The translations under genes were made by a program, and so were the position numbers. The notes under the pieces are model-generated. The model was not told where the DNA came from and ran no database searches. It saw only the letters and a list, made by a program, of their open reading frames with translations. From Spirochaetes bacterium ADurb.Bin110 (GTDB lineage Bacteria; Spirochaetota; Spirochaetia; Treponematales; Rectinemataceae), in assembly GCA_002070755.1 (NCBI GenBank), contig MWDY01000266.1, forward strand, positions 1 through 14,765: DNA of 14,765 nucleotides, read 5' to 3'. Of the stretch, positions 14,186 to 14,765 are shown piece by piece. Numbering within the stretch: position 1 is the first letter of the stretch; each line of letters opens with the position of its first letter.

Positions 14186-14209
14186 TGGCTTGCCGCTAAT
14201 ATATTGTTT

Positions 14210-14228
14210 TTTATATCTTTAATATAAA
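14210..14228 (+). promoter_or_regulatory. Inverted repeat in the tpx promoter region
   Basis: TTTATAT and ATATAAA form a perfect 7-bp dyad with a 5-nt spacer, 23 nt before the tpx start. A possible promoter, TTGCCG (14190-14195) with TATATC (14212-14217), overlaps it. The N5 spacing equals that of the znuA sites and suits a PerR-like repressor, but AT-rich DNA makes such dyads by chance. Confidence 0.35.
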
Positions 14229-14251
14229 TCGATATCCATAGGAGCATAAAA

Positions 14252-14765
14252 ATGGCAAATATCACATTCAAAGGCAACCCGATCCAGACAATAGGCTCTC
14301 TTCCCGCTAAGGGAACCACAGCTCCAGATTTTAAGCTAACAAAATCCGATCTAACCGATGTCAGCCTTGCTGATTTCGAAGGAAAAATCAAAATCCTCAA
14401 TATAGTTCCCAGCCTAGATACTGGCGTCTGCGCTGCGAGTGCCCGGGCATTCAATAAAGCTGTATCTGCCCTTGACAATGTAGTCATCTTGACCATCAGC
14501 AGGGACTTACCCTTTGCACAAAAGCGCTTTTGCGAAGCGGAGGGCATAGATAAGGTGCTTACCCTATCCGAACTGCGAACCAGAGATTTTGGCAAGGCTT
14601 ATGGTGTCGAGATAATCTCTGGTCCTATGGCTGGCCTTTTATCGCGAGCAGTAGTTGTGCTCGATAAAGCCAATAAGGTAGTCTATACAGAGCAGGTTCC
14701 AGAAATCGCACAGGAGCCGAACTATAAAGATGCGCTTGAAGCAGCTCGACTCCTCACAATGGGAA
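14252..14765 (+). CDS. tpx: Thiol peroxidase Tpx (3' end cut by window edge)
   Basis: An atypical 2-Cys peroxiredoxin that reduces hydrogen peroxide and alkyl or lipid hydroperoxides using thioredoxin. From ATG 14252 the frame is open for 171 codons to the window edge. It aligns by eye along its whole length with E. coli Tpx (168 residues), so only a few C-terminal residues should be missing. Peroxidatic C60 lies in PSLDTGVCAAS with its Thr and Pro, resolving C94 in KRFCEAEG, and ARAVVVLDKANKVVYTEQV is also conserved. These equal C61 and C95 of E. coli. AGGAG lies 7 nt before the ATG. In E. coli Tpx is periplasmic or cytoplasmic by different reports; here no signal peptide is visible, so cytoplasmic. 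Confidence 0.96.
   Translation, partial: MANITFKGNPIQTIGSLPAKGTTAPDFKLTKSDLTDVSLADFEGKIKILNIVPSLDTGVCAASARAFNKAVSALDNVVILTISRDLPFAQKRFCEAEGIDKVLTLSELRTRDFGKAYGVEIISGPMAGLLSRAVVVLDKANKVVYTEQVPEIAQEPNYKDALEAARLLTMG

Noticed and set aside
14179..14595. 138-residue minus-strand frame antisense to tpx
   Set aside because: The plus strand here encodes Tpx with both catalytic cysteines.

Overview
The window reads as ordinary chromosome of a Gram-negative-type (diderm) anaerobe. My best guess is a spirochaete, held loosely. The solute-binding protein, the TPR protein and the metallo-beta-lactamase-fold protein all carry plain signal peptides without a clear lipobox, which points to a periplasm. The mix of a UDP-sugar/lipid-type GT4 glycosyltransferase, a deoxynucleoside kinase, an atypical 2-Cys thiol peroxidase (Tpx) and nagA-nagB fits a fermentative spirochaete. 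I see no phage, transposon, CRISPR, tRNA or rRNA. No gap without a gene exceeds about 200 bases.

Positions 1-3293, minus strand: a compact metal-uptake operon, znuA-znuC-znuB-zur. It has a binding protein, an ATPase, a permease and, last, a Fur-family regulator that runs off the left edge. znuA/znuC are 1 nt apart and znuC/znuB overlap by ATGA. Over the znuA start lie two copies of TGCAA-N5-TTGCA, 40 bp centre to centre. One forms the -35 of a well-spaced promoter whose predicted start site falls on the znuA ATG, so the operon looks leaderless and autoregulated by its own Fur-family protein.

Positions 3294-6015: a LacI-family regulator (minus) diverges from an MFS carrier resembling the fucose/glucose (FHS) group, followed closely by acylphosphatase (plus). 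The shared upstream region holds an imperfect 30-bp direct repeat and a start-stop (ATG-TAG) mini-ORF just ahead of the carrier.

Positions 6107-11134, minus strand: a secreted TPR-like protein, nagA, nagB (overlapping nagA by ATGA), an EamA/DMT transporter, and a MarC-family membrane protein. nagA and nagB turn GlcNAc-6-phosphate into fructose-6-phosphate. The TPR gene has a 9-11-9 inverted repeat centred on its probable -10.

Positions 11309-14765: a deoxynucleoside kinase (plus), a GT4 glycosyltransferase (minus, also with a leaderless-looking promoter and a GTG start), a secreted UlaG-like metallo-beta-lactamase-fold hydrolase (plus) and tpx (plus, cut by the right edge a few residues before its expected end). 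Dyads of Fur-family-like size lie upstream of both the hydrolase and tpx.

I found no clearly new multigene system. The most useful leads are regulatory: the tandem operators and leaderless promoter of znuA, the matching leaderless promoter of the glycosyltransferase, and the dyads at the TPR, hydrolase and tpx promoters.
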